Positions 28,135 to 38,009 are shown, numbered from the stretch's first letter. The stretch: DNA of 64,000 nucleotides from an uncultured Selenomonadales bacterium (GCA_946407095.1 CAMJMR010000005.1:1-64000), one strand, 5' to 3'. The notes: generated from the letters alone by a model not told the origin. Numbers and translations are program-made.

Positions 28135-28820
28135 TTGTTCATTCCTTTGCGCATTGCCTTGAGCAAAGTTTCTTCGGCGCGTTCCATGTGGCGTTCGGCG
28201 GCGTCGCGAGCGGCGTCCACGTCGCCTGCAGCTATCGCCTCCACCATTGCGCGGTGCTCTTCGAGCGTCTCTTGCAGGCGGCCGGGATAGGACATCGACA
28301 GCGTGCGGAAGCGGGCGAGCTGTTCCTTGAGGTTGCTGATAATCGCTACGAGGCGGTCGTTGCGGCTGACTTGATAAAGCAGCCCGTGAAATTCAACGTC
28401 CGTCGCTACGATTTTGTCAATGTCCTTGCGTTCGATGTGCCCTTCGATTTCGGCGAGCAGGGTGCGAAGTTTTTCCAATTCTTCGGGCTCAATGCGAATG
28501 GCCGCCAAGCCCGTCGACAGCGATTCGAGTGCCGAGCGGATCTCAAAAATTTCTTTGACGTCGTGCACGGACACGCTTGAAACGTAAGTGCCTCTGCGCG
28601 GCATCATGATAACGTAGCCTTCCTGTTCGAGCTTGCGAATGGCCTCGCGGACGGGCGTGCGACTGATACCGAGTTCCTCTGCGAGTTGCACTTCCATTAG
28701 CCTTTCGCCCGGCTCCAAAATCCCGCGCCTTATCGCGTCGCGCAGTGCCTCGCAAACGGTTTCGCGCAACGGCTGATAGCTGTCTATTGTTATCGGTTGC
28801 AGTCTGTTGCCCATAGTCAT
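28131..28820 (-). CDS. GntR family (FCD) transcriptional regulator
   Basis: LAEELGISRTPVREAIRKLEQEGYV plus helical C-terminal domain. Confidence 0.92.
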   Translation of the reverse strand: MTMGNRLQPITIDSYQPLRETVCEALRDAIRRGILEPGERLMEVQLAEELGISRTPVREAIRKLEQEGYVIMMPRRGTYVSSVSVHDVKEIFEIRSALESLSTGLAAIRIEPEELEKLRTLLAEIEGHIERKDIDKIVATDVEFHGLLYQVSRNDRLVAIISNLKEQLARFRTLSMSYPGRLQETLEEHRAMVEAIAAGDVDAARDAAERHMERAEETLLKAMRKGMNK

Positions 28821-28864
28821 TCATCCTTACTTGAATTCAATTCGTGATTGGGTGTGTGTTGGAA

Positions 28865-29075
28865 AATTGGGTTTGTCGGCTTCGATTCGGTGTTGTGATA
28901 AATTTTGTATTTAGAATCAACTTTCTTTTGCTGCGCCCAAAAGAAAGTTGCAAAGAAAAGGGCGTATCCGCCGACCACCGCCGCAACGTCCGCGCTACCC
29001 GAAGCCTGGTGTGCCCGCTTATTTCGCGTCACGCTCAATAGCGCGGGCGAGCCGTCATCCATGACGGCTTTAAAT
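28865..29075 (+). repeat. L element copy, divergent ends
   Basis: CAACTTTCTTTTGCTGCGCCCAAAAGAAAGTTGCAAAGAAAAGGGCGTAT, near-identical to the 26257 copy. Confidence 0.7.
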
Positions 29076-29095
29076 TCGCGGTGCTGATTTTGTTG

Positions 29096-29953
29096 TCAAA
29101 AAGTTTTCGTGACAAAAACCTGCGCGGCGTCAACGCTTGCGGCGATTCTTTCAACGGAGGCGTCGTCGTCAGTCAAAGCGAAAACCGTCGGGCCGGAGCC
29201 GCTCATCAAAGCGACACTTGCGCCGGCGGAAAGGAAATTTTTCTTGCAGTCGGTAACGGCGGGGATTTTTTTCAGCGCGACGCTTTCCAGGACGTTGGAG
29301 AAATTTTTAAAAGCCGCGTCGTAATCCCCGCGCTTCAACTGCGCGATGATCTCTTGCGTGGGCGGATGAGTCGTTGCGGGATTGGCGTCGTAGTTTTTGT
29401 AAGCCCAAGCCGTGGAAATTTCGCCGTCGGGCTTAGCCAAAACAACGTTGAACTTTTTAATCGGAGTGAGGCGCGTCAAAATTTCGCCGCGACCTTCGGC
29501 AAGACACGTGCCGCCGATTAGGCAAAAGGGTACGTCGGAGCCGACACGCGCGCCGATTGTGCAGAGTTCGGTTTCGGTCAAGTTCAGCTCGTAAAGGCGA
29601 TTCATGCCGCGAATAACCGCCGCCGCGTCAGCAGAGCCGCCCGCCAAGCCCGCCGCCGCAGGGATTTTCTTCACCAGCTCAATCACGACGCCCAAATCTT
29701 TGCCGCAAAACTTTTGGAGCTCAAGAGCCGCACGCCACGCCAAATTTCTTTCGTCGTCGGGAATGTTTTCGCCGCCGATTATCCCCGTTGCGTTCATTGA
29801 CAATTCGACGCCGCCCGAAATTTTTTTCAGCGTCACTTCGTCGGCAAGCTCAATCGTCTGCATTATCATCGACACTTCGTGATAACCGTCAGCCCTCACG
29901 CCCAAAATGTCCAGCGTCAGATTTACTTTCGCCCTCGCCAATTCCTTAAGCAT
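29096..29953 (-). CDS. ispE: 4-diphosphocytidyl-2-C-methyl-D-erythritol kinase
   Basis: AKVNLTLDILGVRADGYHEVSMIMQ; PAAAGLAGGSADAAA; LMSGSGPTVFAL. Confidence 0.94.
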   Translation of the reverse strand: MLKELARAKVNLTLDILGVRADGYHEVSMIMQTIELADEVTLKKISGGVELSMNATGIIGGENIPDDERNLAWRAALELQKFCGKDLGVVIELVKKIPAAAGLAGGSADAAAVIRGMNRLYELNLTETELCTIGARVGSDVPFCLIGGTCLAEGRGEILTRLTPIKKFNVVLAKPDGEISTAWAYKNYDANPATTHPPTQEIIAQLKRGDYDAAFKNFSNVLESVALKKIPAVTDCKKNFLSAGASVALMSGSGPTVFALTDDDASVERIAASVDAAQVFVTKTF

Positions 29954-30017
29954 TAACTCACCACGCCTTTAAATTTTCGGCGAAATTCTACCACGCTTTA
30001 TTTTCTTTGGCAAGATT

Positions 30018-30205
30018 AGGTGCTGTTGGCAAATTTTAGCAAGTGACGGTTATTTTTCCGTCTGACGTCCGCTTTATAAGCGGGAATCTAGCAATGCGCA
30101 GGCATTTTGTATCGGCGCGGCTATAACGTTCAAAGTATCGGCTGGCACGGCGCGCTATCTGGGTCAAGCGTCACGCTTGCGCTTTTAAAGCGGCAAAAAG
30201 CCCTC
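30018..30205. repeat. Hybrid L-end/S-like repeat, intergenic
   Basis: GCTGTTGGCAAATTTTAGCAAGTGACGG shared with 41665-41715; GCGCGCTATCTGGGTCAAGCGTCACGCTTGCGCTTTTAAAGCGG matches the S variant at 14131. Confidence 0.7.
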
Positions 30206-30222
30206 CGAAAACTCGGAAGGCT

Positions 30223-30801
30223 TCATTTGACGCTAAGGAACTTATTGCCCGCCGCCACGAATCGCCACGGGTAATTTGCCGCTTCGCCCGCGTAGTCGAC
30301 GTTGATTCTCTTCGTTGCCGCGACTTCCGCTTGAAAGTCCGTCGTCTCGATGAAAATTTCTTCGCCGCAAAAATCCGCGCCGTAAAAATTTTTCGTCACG
30401 CCCAAGGCCTGCGACAACTTGCCCGGCCCCGAACACAGCTCGCGAAGATTTTGCTTGCCTCGTCGACGCCTCATAAGCTCGACGCCATCCGTCGGCTCCA
30501 ACGCCCGAATCAAAACGGCTTCGGGGACGCCCGCGACGTTGGCGACGACGTTAGTGCAAAGATACATGCCGTAAATCAGATAGACGTAGGCATAGCCGCC
30601 CGCGCCGAAGAAAATTTTCGTGCGCTCGGTCTCTCCGCGATACGAATGCGCCGCCGCGTCCAGCTTGCCCATGTAAGCCTCCGCCTCGACGATTATGCCG
30701 CCCGCCGCGCCGTCTGGCAAATTCGTCACCAATTTCTTGCCGATAAGCTCGCGGGCTACCGTCAAGCCGTCTCGCAGATAAAATTCGCGCTCAAGCTTCA
30801 T
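30223..30801 (-). CDS. mpg: 3-methyladenine DNA glycosylase (AAG/MPG type)
   Basis: VEAEAYMGKLDAAAHSYRGETERTKIFFGAGGYAYVYLIYGMY; LCSGPGKLSQALGV. Confidence 0.92.
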   Translation of the reverse strand: MKLEREFYLRDGLTVARELIGKKLVTNLPDGAAGGIIVEAEAYMGKLDAAAHSYRGETERTKIFFGAGGYAYVYLIYGMYLCTNVVANVAGVPEAVLIRALEPTDGVELMRRRRGKQNLRELCSGPGKLSQALGVTKNFYGADFCGEEIFIETTDFQAEVAATKRINVDYAGEAANYPWRFVAAGNKFLSVK

Positions 30802-31862
30802 TAATCGACTTTAACTTTCATCCACAGGCTGTTGTAGTATTCGTCCATTTGGTTGCCGAGATATTGATAAGTTTCCTGCCCTTTGTAGGTTTCGGGCGAA
30901 GGGAAGGCTATCGGCGAATTTTTAACCGCCTCGTCCTCCTCCAGGTCGCGGACACCCGTGTTGGGCGTCGAATAGCCCAGATAATCGAAGTTCATGACGG
31001 CGATATCGGGGCGGCACATGAAGTCGATAAATTTGTGCGCGGCGTCGACGTTCTGCGCGTCCTTGGTGATAACCCAGCCGTCAATCCAAAGGTTTGTACC
31101 CTCGCGCGGAATGGCAAAGGCCATGTTCGGATTCTCGCGCAGGACAATCAAAGCCTCTCCCGAAAACACGACGCCCATTGCCGCTTCGGAATTGATAAGC
31201 TTGTCCTTGACTTCGTCGACGACGTAAGCTTGAACCAGCGGCTTTTGCTTCATTAACATTGCCTGCGCTTCCGCCAAAACGGTTTTGTCGGTCTCGTTCA
31301 TGCTGCGTCCCATGAGTTTAAGCGGAATCATCATGGCATCGCGGGCAGAGTCTTGCATAAGGATTTGCCCCTTGTACTTTTCATTCCAAAGGATGCTCCA
31401 GCTGTCGACGGGCTCGGTCACCTTGGTCTTGTCGTAGATTATGCCGACAGTTCCCCAGCAGTAGGGCACGGCGTACTTGTTGCCGGGGTCGAAGGTCTCG
31501 GCCTGCTTGAAGAATTCCTCGCCGATATTTTTCTTGGCGTCGGGCAGTTTGCTGAAGTCAAGCGGCTGAAGCAAGTCGTTGCTAATCAGCTTTTGAATCA
31601 TGTAGTCGGACGGGCAAATAACGTCGTAGTGGACGGCGCCCTCGGCCACGCGCGGGAACATGCTCTCGTTGGTGTCGAATTCGTCAAGGATAACGTGAAT
31701 GCCCGTTTCCTTCTCGAAAATCTTCAGCGTTTCGGGGTCAAGGTAGTCTCCCCAGCTGTAGACGTAGACTTCCTGCTTTTTATCGCCGCCGCCCGAACCG
31801 CAGCCCGCGATACCGAATGCCAGACAGCTCACCAACAAGAGCGCAAGAACTTTTAGTTTCAC
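30801..31862 (-). CDS. potD: Spermidine/putrescine ABC transporter substrate-binding protein
   Basis: Lipobox IAGCGS; VYVYSWGDYLDPETLKIFEKETGI. Confidence 0.92.
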   Translation of the reverse strand: MKLKVLALLLVSCLAFGIAGCGSGGGDKKQEVYVYSWGDYLDPETLKIFEKETGIHVILDEFDTNESMFPRVAEGAVHYDVICPSDYMIQKLISNDLLQPLDFSKLPDAKKNIGEEFFKQAETFDPGNKYAVPYCWGTVGIIYDKTKVTEPVDSWSILWNEKYKGQILMQDSARDAMMIPLKLMGRSMNETDKTVLAEAQAMLMKQKPLVQAYVVDEVKDKLINSEAAMGVVFSGEALIVLRENPNMAFAIPREGTNLWIDGWVITKDAQNVDAAHKFIDFMCRPDIAVMNFDYLGYSTPNTGVRDLEEDEAVKNSPIAFPSPETYKGQETYQYLGNQMDEYYNSLWMKVKVD

Positions 31863-31889
31863 GATAAAACCTCCTTAAATAACGCCACG

Positions 31890-32126
31890 AATTTTGAGGC
31901 CGCCATGGACGGCGGCCGCCGGCAACAAAAACATGGAAGTTTTTTTGCCGGCACAGACGGCTTCGGGTTGGCGTAACGCTTCGGCAACGACTGCTTTACG
32001 CCCCCGCGAGGCGCCTTTTCTTTTTGCTACTTTTTCTTTGGGCGTGCAAAGAAAAAGTAGATCCTAAATATAAAAGCCATCGAACCGCCGAATCGCCGCC
32101 GACAAACTCAATTCACCGACAGTCCC
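31890..32126 (-). repeat. L element copy
   Basis: GCCGGCAACAAAAACATGGAAGTTTTTTTGCCGGC hairpin and CTACTTTTTCTTTGGGCGTGCAAAGAAAAAGTAG hairpin. Confidence 0.75.
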
Positions 32127-32908
32127 TAAAGAACCTCCTCAAAATGTTTCAGCTTGCGACGGTTAATCGCAAACAGCAAAACAAATATCAACACGAAGAA
32201 AAACACCAGCGTCGACAGCGCGTACATTTCGGGATGAACCCCGATTTTTAATTGCGCGTAAATCGCCGTCGTCAGGGTGTCGACGCCCGCGCCCTTCGTG
32301 AAGTGCGTGATTATGAAGTCGTCGGCGGACATGGTGAACGCCAACAGGAAGCCCGCGAAGATACTCGGCCGCAATTCGGGCAGGACGACGCTCGTAAAGG
32401 CTTTGAACGGCGACGCGCCCAAATCCAACGCCGCCTCGTAAAAACTTTTGTCCAAGGCCATAAGCTGCGGCATTATGCACAAAATCACATACGGCACGTT
32501 AAAGACGATGTGCGCCAACAAAATCGACACGTAGCCCAGCTTGAGACCCATGCCCATGAACAAAAGCATAAGCGATATTCCCGTCACGATGTCGGCGTTG
32601 AGTATCGGAATGTTCGTCACGCTCATGAAGGTCGCTCGCCACTTGCGCGAAAGCTCCTTCATTGCCACGCACGTTATCAAGCCCAAAATCGTCGCAATGC
32701 CCGCCGACAACAAGCCGATTGACAGCGTGTTCGACAGCGCGTCGGCAAGGCGATTGTCGTTGAAAAGTTTGACGTACCAATCGAGCGTGAAGCCCGTCCA
32801 GTGCCCGCGATAACGACTTGCATTGAACGACTGCGCGATTAAAACGCCAATCGGCGCGTACAGGAACAGGAAGATTATCGCCAAGTAGATTTGCTTAATG
32901 TATTTCAT
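32126..32908 (-). CDS. potC: Spermidine/putrescine ABC transporter permease
   Basis: ATG 32908 overlaps the potB end; EAALDLGASPFKAFTSVVLPELRPSI. Confidence 0.92.
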   Translation of the reverse strand: MKYIKQIYLAIIFLFLYAPIGVLIAQSFNASRYRGHWTGFTLDWYVKLFNDNRLADALSNTLSIGLLSAGIATILGLITCVAMKELSRKWRATFMSVTNIPILNADIVTGISLMLLFMGMGLKLGYVSILLAHIVFNVPYVILCIMPQLMALDKSFYEAALDLGASPFKAFTSVVLPELRPSIFAGFLLAFTMSADDFIITHFTKGAGVDTLTTAIYAQLKIGVHPEMYALSTLVFFFVLIFVLLFAINRRKLKHFEEVL

Positions 32909-33735
32909 TGCGCCTCCTCCTTGAGCGGGTCGAATGTCGTCGTCAAAAGCATGTTCAGCACAATGAAAACCATCAAGATAACCGACAACGCGCAGCCGAC
33001 GTGCCAATCGTATTGGAAAGTGAATTCCTGTTCGATTATGTTGCCGATTAGCAAGAGCTTGCCGCCGCCGAGCAGTGCGCTGATAACGAACGTCGTGAGC
33101 GCGGGGATAAACACCATCGTTATGCCGCTGACCGCGCCGGGGATTGTTAGCGGCAAAATCACGCGCCAAAACGTTTGCCAAGCACTTGCGCCCAAATCCT
33201 GCGCGGCCTCCAGAATGCTCTTGTCAATCTTCGACAGCGAGATGAACAGCGGCAAGACCATGTACGGCAGGAAGTTGTAGACCATGCCCAAGACGATTGC
33301 GCCGGGCGTGTTTATCATCTGCAGGTCGGGCAAGCTCAACAGCCGCATCAGCTGATTGATTATGCCGTTGCCCTCAAGTATCGTTTGCCAAGCCATCGTC
33401 GACAAAAGCGAATTCATCCACAGCGGCAGGATAAACAGCAACGATATTATCGTCGTGTTGTCACGTTCGCGCTCCGTCAAGATTAAGCACAGCGGGTAGG
33501 CAAGCAACAGGCAGACGACCGTACTTATCAGCGCAAGCGCAACCGACAGCTCCAACGCGTCCCAAAAGCCGTGCTGAAGTATCAAGCCCATGTTCAGCAG
33601 TGAAAAGTTGCCCGCTTCGTCCGTGACGCCGTACCAGACAATAAAAATCAGCGGGACGAAAATAAACAATCCCGCCCAAATCAAAAACGGCGTCAGCAAA
33701 ATATTTCGTATGCCGCGCTTAAACATCTTGAGCAA
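32905..33735 (-). CDS. potB: Spermidine/putrescine ABC transporter permease
   Basis: EAAQDLGASAWQTFWRVILPLTIPG. Confidence 0.92.
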   Translation of the reverse strand: MLKMFKRGIRNILLTPFLIWAGLFIFVPLIFIVWYGVTDEAGNFSLLNMGLILQHGFWDALELSVALALISTVVCLLLAYPLCLILTERERDNTTIISLLFILPLWMNSLLSTMAWQTILEGNGIINQLMRLLSLPDLQMINTPGAIVLGMVYNFLPYMVLPLFISLSKIDKSILEAAQDLGASAWQTFWRVILPLTIPGAVSGITMVFIPALTTFVISALLGGGKLLLIGNIIEQEFTFQYDWHVGCALSVILMVFIVLNMLLTTTFDPLKEEAQ

Positions 33736-34789
33736 CCTCCTCGTCTTCGGATTGAGGCTTGCTCATGATTTGAATGTTTTCGGGCGCGACGTGCAAGCTA
33801 ACCTGTTCGCCGACCGTGCGCCCTGTCGTCGACTGCACCAGCCATTCGAAGCCGTCAGCCTCAACGTCAATGTCATAGGACATCCCCCAGAACACGACGC
33901 GAGTCACCACGCCGTTGAAGGCACCTTCCTGCGGCGCGGCAAGCTTAATATCTTCGGGGCGAATCTGAACGTCAACGGGGCATTCTTCGGGGAAGCCGAC
34001 GTCGACGCAAGGGTATTCGCGTCCGAAAATGCGGACAACCTTATCGCGAACCATGACGCCGTCGATTATGTTGCTGTCGCCTATGAAGTCGGCCACGAAG
34101 GCGTTTTCGGGCTCGTTGTAGACGTTTTCGGGCGTACCGACTTGCTGAATGTAGCCCTGATTCATGACGACGACTCGGTCGCTCATCGACAAAGCCTCTT
34201 CCTGGTCGTGCGTCACGAAGATAAAAGTTATTCCGGTCTCTTTGTTGATTCGGACGAGTTCGCGGCGCATATTGCGGCGAAGTTTCAAATCAAGCGCACT
34301 CAACGGCTCGTCAAGCAAAAGAACCTTGGGCTCATTGACGACGGCGCGAGCTATGGCAATGCGTTGTTGTTGCCCGCCGCTCAGCCTGGTGACGTCGTTT
34401 TTTTCGTAGCCGTCAAGGTTGACGAGTTTCAGCGCGTACTTGACCTTGTCGCGAATGTAGTCGGCCGACTTGCCCGCGATTTTCGGACCGAATGAAATAT
34501 TTTCCTCAACGTTCATGTGGGAAAAGAGAGAATACTTTTGGAAAACGGTGTTAATCGGCCTTCGATTGGGCGGCAGATTTGTAATGTCCTTGCCGTCGAA
34601 AATGACGCGTCCGGTGTCGGGCATTTCGAAGCCGCCGATAATCCTGAGCATCGTGGTCTTGCCGCAGCCCGACGGCCCCAAAAGCGTAATGAATTCGCTT
34701 TCGTAAATCGTCAAATCGATTTCGTCGAGCACGAGCAAATTCCCAAAAGACTTGGCAACATTTTCCAAGCGTATCAGTTCCCTTTTCAT
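33719..34789 (-). CDS. potA: Spermidine/putrescine ABC transporter ATP-binding protein
   Basis: LLGPSGCGKTTMLRIIGGFE; RLSGGQQQRIAIARAVVNEPKVLLLDEPLSALD. Confidence 0.95.
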   Translation of the reverse strand: MKRELIRLENVAKSFGNLLVLDEIDLTIYESEFITLLGPSGCGKTTMLRIIGGFEMPDTGRVIFDGKDITNLPPNRRPINTVFQKYSLFSHMNVEENISFGPKIAGKSADYIRDKVKYALKLVNLDGYEKNDVTRLSGGQQQRIAIARAVVNEPKVLLLDEPLSALDLKLRRNMRRELVRINKETGITFIFVTHDQEEALSMSDRVVVMNQGYIQQVGTPENVYNEPENAFVADFIGDSNIIDGVMVRDKVVRIFGREYPCVDVGFPEECPVDVQIRPEDIKLAAPQEGAFNGVVTRVVFWGMSYDIDVEADGFEWLVQSTTGRTVGEQVSLHVAPENIQIMSKPQSEDEEVAQDV

Positions 34790-34831
34790 CTCCCAGCAAC
34801 CTTCCAAAAAAAATTTGCGCCATTATACAAA

Positions 34832-34866
34832 AAAGCGGCGTCTCAATCAAGAAACGCCGCTGAAAA
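34832..34866. terminator. Terminator-like hairpin
   Basis: GCGGCGT...ACGCCGC flanked by A and T runs. Confidence 0.6.
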
Positions 34867-34879
34867 TTTTCGCCGCCCG

Positions 34880-35065
34880 TCAAGCGGGACGATTGTCCTT
34901 CTGAATGCCTTTGCCGAAGACAACCTCGTTGAACTGTTGGCGAATTCTTTCGAGCCCTTCGCCGTTGAGTTGCGCCGCGAAGTTGAAGCCGCCGACCACG
35001 TTATCGAGCTACCGTTCGTCCAAGAGTTCGTCTTTGGCGGTTTTGCCGCTGATATCGTTCGCCAT
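34880..35065 (-). pseudogene. GG-leader peptide ORF interrupted by an in-frame TAG
   Basis: RBS GGGAGG; MANDISGKTAKDELLDER*LDNVVGGFNFAAQLNGEGLERIRQQFNEVVFGKGIQKDNRPA*. Confidence 0.6.
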
Positions 35066-35070
35066 AACCG

Positions 35071-36330
35071 TCAGCCTCCCAAAATGTCATCGGTGCGCGT
35101 ATCAGGATTTTTCATGCGTTGAAGAATTTCGTCGTAAGTTTTGGCGAAATGCGCCATTGACTCTTCGGAATAGCGGCCGGCGTCGTAATCCAGGAACATT
35201 TCGTAAAAGCCCAAGTCGTTTTCTTCAATTTCCACGTCAAGCGCGTTTTCGACGGCGGAAATTTCATTCGGCGGCATGTAAACGACTTTCGCAGGTAGGT
35301 CGCCCAAAACCGCGTCGCCGTTCATGCCCTTTTGGAAAATGAAGCTTACGCAGTCGTCCTCAAAGCCGCCGCTGTAAACCACGTCCAGACTTTTGCGGCA
35401 GAGCATGGAAATTTGAGATTGCCCGAACAATTTGTGCAAGAATTCTCCGACCGAAACATCTTCGTGAAAATCCCACGCGCAAGGGAATTGCTCCAACATC
35501 AAGCCCATAAGCCGCATCTCGCGCATATTCGTCCGCCCGTTGTGTATCCAGCTCATGATTGATTCTTTCGAGCCCGTGATTTTCGCCATCGTCAACATGC
35601 ACGCGCCAAGGAAAAAAATATGTTCGCTAAGCTTGTTATCTCTGAAAAATTCGTTCGATATGTTTTTGAATTCGTATTCAAAATTGCCCTGCGTCCAGGC
35701 TGCCACGCCCTGCACGTCGACGGGCGGCAAGTGTTTCTTCGCGTCGAAGGGCGCAAGCATTTTCTTCCAGTAGTCGTGACCCTCGGCAAGATCCGACTCG
35801 GAAAGGTTTGCTTCTTCCTCAACGAATTCCGCGTAACTCAAAGGCGCGCGATTGCTTTTGCGCCCGCGATAGATTTTGTCCAGCTCGCGGTGAAAAATAA
35901 TCGCCGCAGACACGCCGTCCATTATCGCGTGGTAAAAATCGACGTAAAGATATTTCGCGCTCGGCGTCACGAAGATATACACGCGATAGAGCGGCTTGTC
36001 TATCAAGTCGTAAGGCTCCGCCAAATATTTTTTAATCATCGTGAATTCTTCGTCCGTCCACTCCTCGATAACGACGGGCATCACTTTGCCGTCGAAGGTT
36101 TGGCAAAGCTCGAACGTTTCGGGGTGAAAGACCAATCGGCAACGGAAAATATCATACGTGTTCAAAATCTCGTTAATCGCGCTCGCCAAGTGTTGAATGT
36201 CGATTTGCGCCGAAAGTTTATACAGGCCGCCGATATTCATCATCGTCGACTTTGCCTTGTTGAAGTGCGTATCGATAAGCCAACGCTGAATTGGGCGAAG
36301 CGGGTAAAATTTTCTGCCTGAAACTTCCAC
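35071..36330 (-). CDS. Stand-alone NRPS condensation-domain-like / acyltransferase protein
   Basis: HHxxxDG-like FYHAIMDGVSAAIIF; overall condensation-domain pattern. Confidence 0.75.
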   Translation of the reverse strand: MEVSGRKFYPLRPIQRWLIDTHFNKAKSTMMNIGGLYKLSAQIDIQHLASAINEILNTYDIFRCRLVFHPETFELCQTFDGKVMPVVIEEWTDEEFTMIKKYLAEPYDLIDKPLYRVYIFVTPSAKYLYVDFYHAIMDGVSAAIIFHRELDKIYRGRKSNRAPLSYAEFVEEEANLSESDLAEGHDYWKKMLAPFDAKKHLPPVDVQGVAAWTQGNFEYEFKNISNEFFRDNKLSEHIFFLGACMLTMAKITGSKESIMSWIHNGRTNMREMRLMGLMLEQFPCAWDFHEDVSVGEFLHKLFGQSQISMLCRKSLDVVYSGGFEDDCVSFIFQKGMNGDAVLGDLPAKVVYMPPNEISAVENALDVEIEENDLGFYEMFLDYDAGRYSEESMAHFAKTYDEILQRMKNPDTRTDDILGG

Positions 36331-36342
36331 AGCGATTCCTCC

Positions 36343-37977
36343 TTAAAGAACGACGACCAATTTATTTTCGTCGCCGCTTATCATGTAACTTTTTTCGCGG
36401 ACTTTGTCAAGTAGCGGGCTTTGCGGGCAGCCGGGCTTGCCGTTGTCGCGAAAGATTAACGTCGTGCGCTCGGCGGGGATTATCGTCACTTCCAACTGAA
36501 ATTTTCCTGCGCGGGCGGCGTAGACGTTAAACAAATCCTCAACCAGAGCCGTCAAGAAATTGTTCGGCGCAACTTTGGCATGGGAAAAATATTTCTCCAA
36601 GGCGGCCTTCAGCTCCGAAAGATTTTCCTGCGCCGCTTGCGTGTCGAACGAAAATTGCCGCGCAGATTGCCGCAAGTCAATCAGCAGGAAGCCGAACTTG
36701 TTGCGCGTCATTAGCCAAGTCAAAAACAGCGCGGCGGCAAACGATAAGCCGACGCCCAACCACATCTGCGGGAAGCCCCAATAACCCGCCGTCATGCCCG
36801 CGACAGGCAAAATCAAAAGCAACAGAGCCTTGACCGCCGCGCCGAGGTTGAGGCGTTCGACGTAAACGTAATAATTGCCCAACATCAGCGTCACACCCAA
36901 AAATATCGTGAACGGCATGAAGATTCGCGCCGCCGTCACCGCGTGAGCGTAAATTTCTTCCTCCGGCAACACGCCGAACAGCCGCGGCAAAAATTCCGCG
37001 AACACCATGCTGAACAAGATTAAAACGATTGTCACGGCGACCGTCGAGGCTATGCCGAAGCGCATGGTCTTTATCACGCTTTTGAGCGTGCCCTCCGCGT
37101 GATATTGGCAAACCATCGGCTGCAAGCAGTCAACTATGCCCGTGTATATCGTGATTAGCAACGTGAGCAAATTGATTATGACCGTGACGGCAATGAGTTC
37201 TGATTCGCCGAATTGAAGGATAACGAATTCCGAAAAAATCAGCGGCAACAGCGCAAGGCAAAGCGTGTCCATCGAATGATACCAGCTGTAGAAAATGCCC
37301 TGCCACAATTCGCGCCCGTTAAAGTACTTCACGAAGCGCAACTGACATTTCGCCGAAAACAAATACGGTATGTGATACAGGAAGCTGACGAGGTTGCCAA
37401 TGGTCGTGGCAATGCCAATGCCGATAACACCGATTTGGTAGCCCAGCACGATGTCGAGAACTAAATTGACGACGAACATGGCCGCCGACGCCTTGACGCA
37501 AATGTTTTCTTCGCCTTCGGCAACGTAAATCGTGTAAAAGTAAATGTTCAGGATAGACGGCAGGGCAATGAACATCAGCCCGTGATAGTAAGCGACCGCA
37601 TACTCCATGTATTCGGGCGAAATGTCCCACATAGACAGAATTTGGCTTTGGAAGGCGACAAGGATAATCGTCACGACGACGCCCGTTGCCACCGAGCAGA
37701 TTATGCCCATGCTGAAAAGATCGTTCGCCTTCACTTGGTCGTTCTTGCCTTTGGCGTAGGAAAACATCATCGCCAGCCCGTCGGCGACCATGTAGCTCAA
37801 GAAAGTTACCAGCGTTGTTATCGGCGCGACGAGCGTCATTGCCGCGACTGCCTCATTGCCGATAAATTGTCCTGCCACGATATTGTCCGTCAACATCAGC
37901 ACGTAAGAAATTGACATTGACGCCAGAGACGCCACGAACACCGATTTAAAGCGTTCGCCGATTACAGTTTTTGTCAT
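36343..37977 (-). CDS. MATE family efflux protein with C-terminal HATPase-like domain
   Basis: MATE core MLTDNIVAGQFIGNEAVAAMTLVAPI; C-term ALVEDLFNVYAARAGKFQLEVTIIPAERTTLIFRDNGKP. Confidence 0.8.
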   Translation of the reverse strand: MTKTVIGERFKSVFVASLASMSISYVLMLTDNIVAGQFIGNEAVAAMTLVAPITTLVTFLSYMVADGLAMMFSYAKGKNDQVKANDLFSMGIICSVATGVVVTIILVAFQSQILSMWDISPEYMEYAVAYYHGLMFIALPSILNIYFYTIYVAEGEENICVKASAAMFVVNLVLDIVLGYQIGVIGIGIATTIGNLVSFLYHIPYLFSAKCQLRFVKYFNGRELWQGIFYSWYHSMDTLCLALLPLIFSEFVILQFGESELIAVTVIINLLTLLITIYTGIVDCLQPMVCQYHAEGTLKSVIKTMRFGIASTVAVTIVLILFSMVFAEFLPRLFGVLPEEEIYAHAVTAARIFMPFTIFLGVTLMLGNYYVYVERLNLGAAVKALLLLILPVAGMTAGYWGFPQMWLGVGLSFAAALFLTWLMTRNKFGFLLIDLRQSARQFSFDTQAAQENLSELKAALEKYFSHAKVAPNNFLTALVEDLFNVYAARAGKFQLEVTIIPAERTTLIFRDNGKPGCPQSPLLDKVREKSYMISGDENKLVVVL

Positions 37978-38009
37978 TGAAACACTCCGAAAAAATTATT
38001 TAAACGCCG

